Source: Blasia pusilla (taxonomy: Eukaryota > Marchantiophyta > Marchantiopsida > Blasiales). Taken from it: a stretch of 64,000 bases of DNA. Shown piece by piece: positions 63,400 to 64,000 of the stretch. The stretch covers positions 16,368,001 through 16,432,000 of the forward strand of contig CM114274.1 in NCBI GenBank assembly GCA_050084515.1, given 5' to 3'. Every line of letters starts with the position of its first letter. The first letter of the stretch is position 1. The position numbers and the translations under genes are program-made. Under the pieces are notes generated by a model. The model saw nothing but the letters and a program-made list of their open reading frames with translations, searched no databases and was not told the DNA's origin.

Positions 63400-64000
63400 C
63401 ATGTCGGTAGGATGCTCGCTTTTGCCCAAATGTCCCTCCCCCCCTTAACTTGACTCTCACCCTACATGGCCTAACCCGAGGCCTTCATCCACAAATCCAC
63501 ATACATACAATCATCATGCAAGTTCAATATAAGGTTTGTCGTGCGCATACATATCGCTACACAACATACATCGCTGGTCACATCTACACCACACAACACC
63601 GATCTTCCCCACACACGGGTCGATCCACACATGTACAAAAAATCAACTCATACATATACATGGAGATCACTCAACAAAAATAAAGAGTAGTAAAAACGGC
63701 ACACCCGGCCTAAAACTCCACTCTCAATCTACATCGGCATATCGAGCCTCGTCCACCTTGTGCTATCAAGGAATCCGGACGCTAGCACCCTAGTCCTAGC
63801 TCACACACATACAAGGGAGGTGCTCCAACGGCCCAACATGAGAAAGATGGCTTAGGAAAGCCATCTTCCTCTCTTATATAGGTTGGGAAGAGCCAAAAGG
63901 CTCAAACCCCAAAAATAGCCCTTCCCTTGGTAACTTTGACGCACAGGTTACCAGGCAGTGACTGGTCAACAAGTCACCCGGCTGTAAAAGACCTCAACAT
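63400..64000. other. possible edge of a further repeat element, cut by window end
   Basis: This stretch is of higher complexity than the preceding AT-rich DNA. A GATGGCTT-AGGA-AAGCCATC hairpin lies at about 63847-63866, followed by a TATA-like CTTATATAGG at about 63874. This resembles an LTR promoter, but no coding domain or second LTR is in view. Confidence 0.25.

Overview
The window is nuclear DNA of a streptophyte that makes flagellated sperm: a charophyte such as Chara, a bryophyte, or another seed-free plant. The evidence is plant-type GT-AG split genes, a plant-length dihydroxyacetone kinase, plant transposon families, and a gene resembling QRICH2/DUF4795 sperm-flagellum proteins, which are not expected in flowering plants. 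The exact species is not shown by the sequence. Chara is my weak preference, because of long introns, abundant LINE remnants and a long GA tract.

Layout. 1-1189: non-genic flank with a perfect (AG)81 microsatellite. 1200-12312: an apparently complete but decayed 11.1-kb Mutator-like element (MULE). It has inverted ends and a perfect 10-bp target-site duplication (ATGAAAAACC). The minus strand holds a broken DDE/SWIM transposase (about 8470-11413). The plus strand holds unrecognised accessory reading frames (about 3.0-5.8 kb). 13503-23968: a 16-exon plus-strand gene for a coiled-coil, Gln-rich protein of about 901 residues, with a one-base frameshift in its polyglutamine tract. 24-26 kb: no gene recognised. 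About 26.1-44.6 kb: an AT-rich, gene-free tract of decayed repeats. It is flanked by two diverged direct repeats and carries a tRNA-like SINE head, a more complex island at 33.3-35.7 kb and several hairpins. 44.6-46.5 kb: a short tandem array followed by the GC-rich upstream region of the next gene. 46481-61013: a complete 20-exon gene for a 592-residue ATP-dependent dihydroxyacetone kinase / FAD-AMP lyase. Its 5-kb intron 13 holds a LINE whose 3' tail is tandemly amplified and a minus-strand copia integrase fragment. 61-64 kb: 3' flank, another AT-rich stretch with a MITE-like hairpin and dispersed repeats, and possible edge sequence of another element.

The two host genes are unrelated in function: flagellar structure and triose metabolism. 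Both exon chains were built by hand, and the codon phases agree across all junctions except at the one frameshift. The rest of the window is mostly transposon remains. The most useful leads are the MULE with its unexplained plus-strand cargo, the frameshift in the flagellar gene, the amplified LINE tail, and the origin of the 18-kb AT-rich tract.
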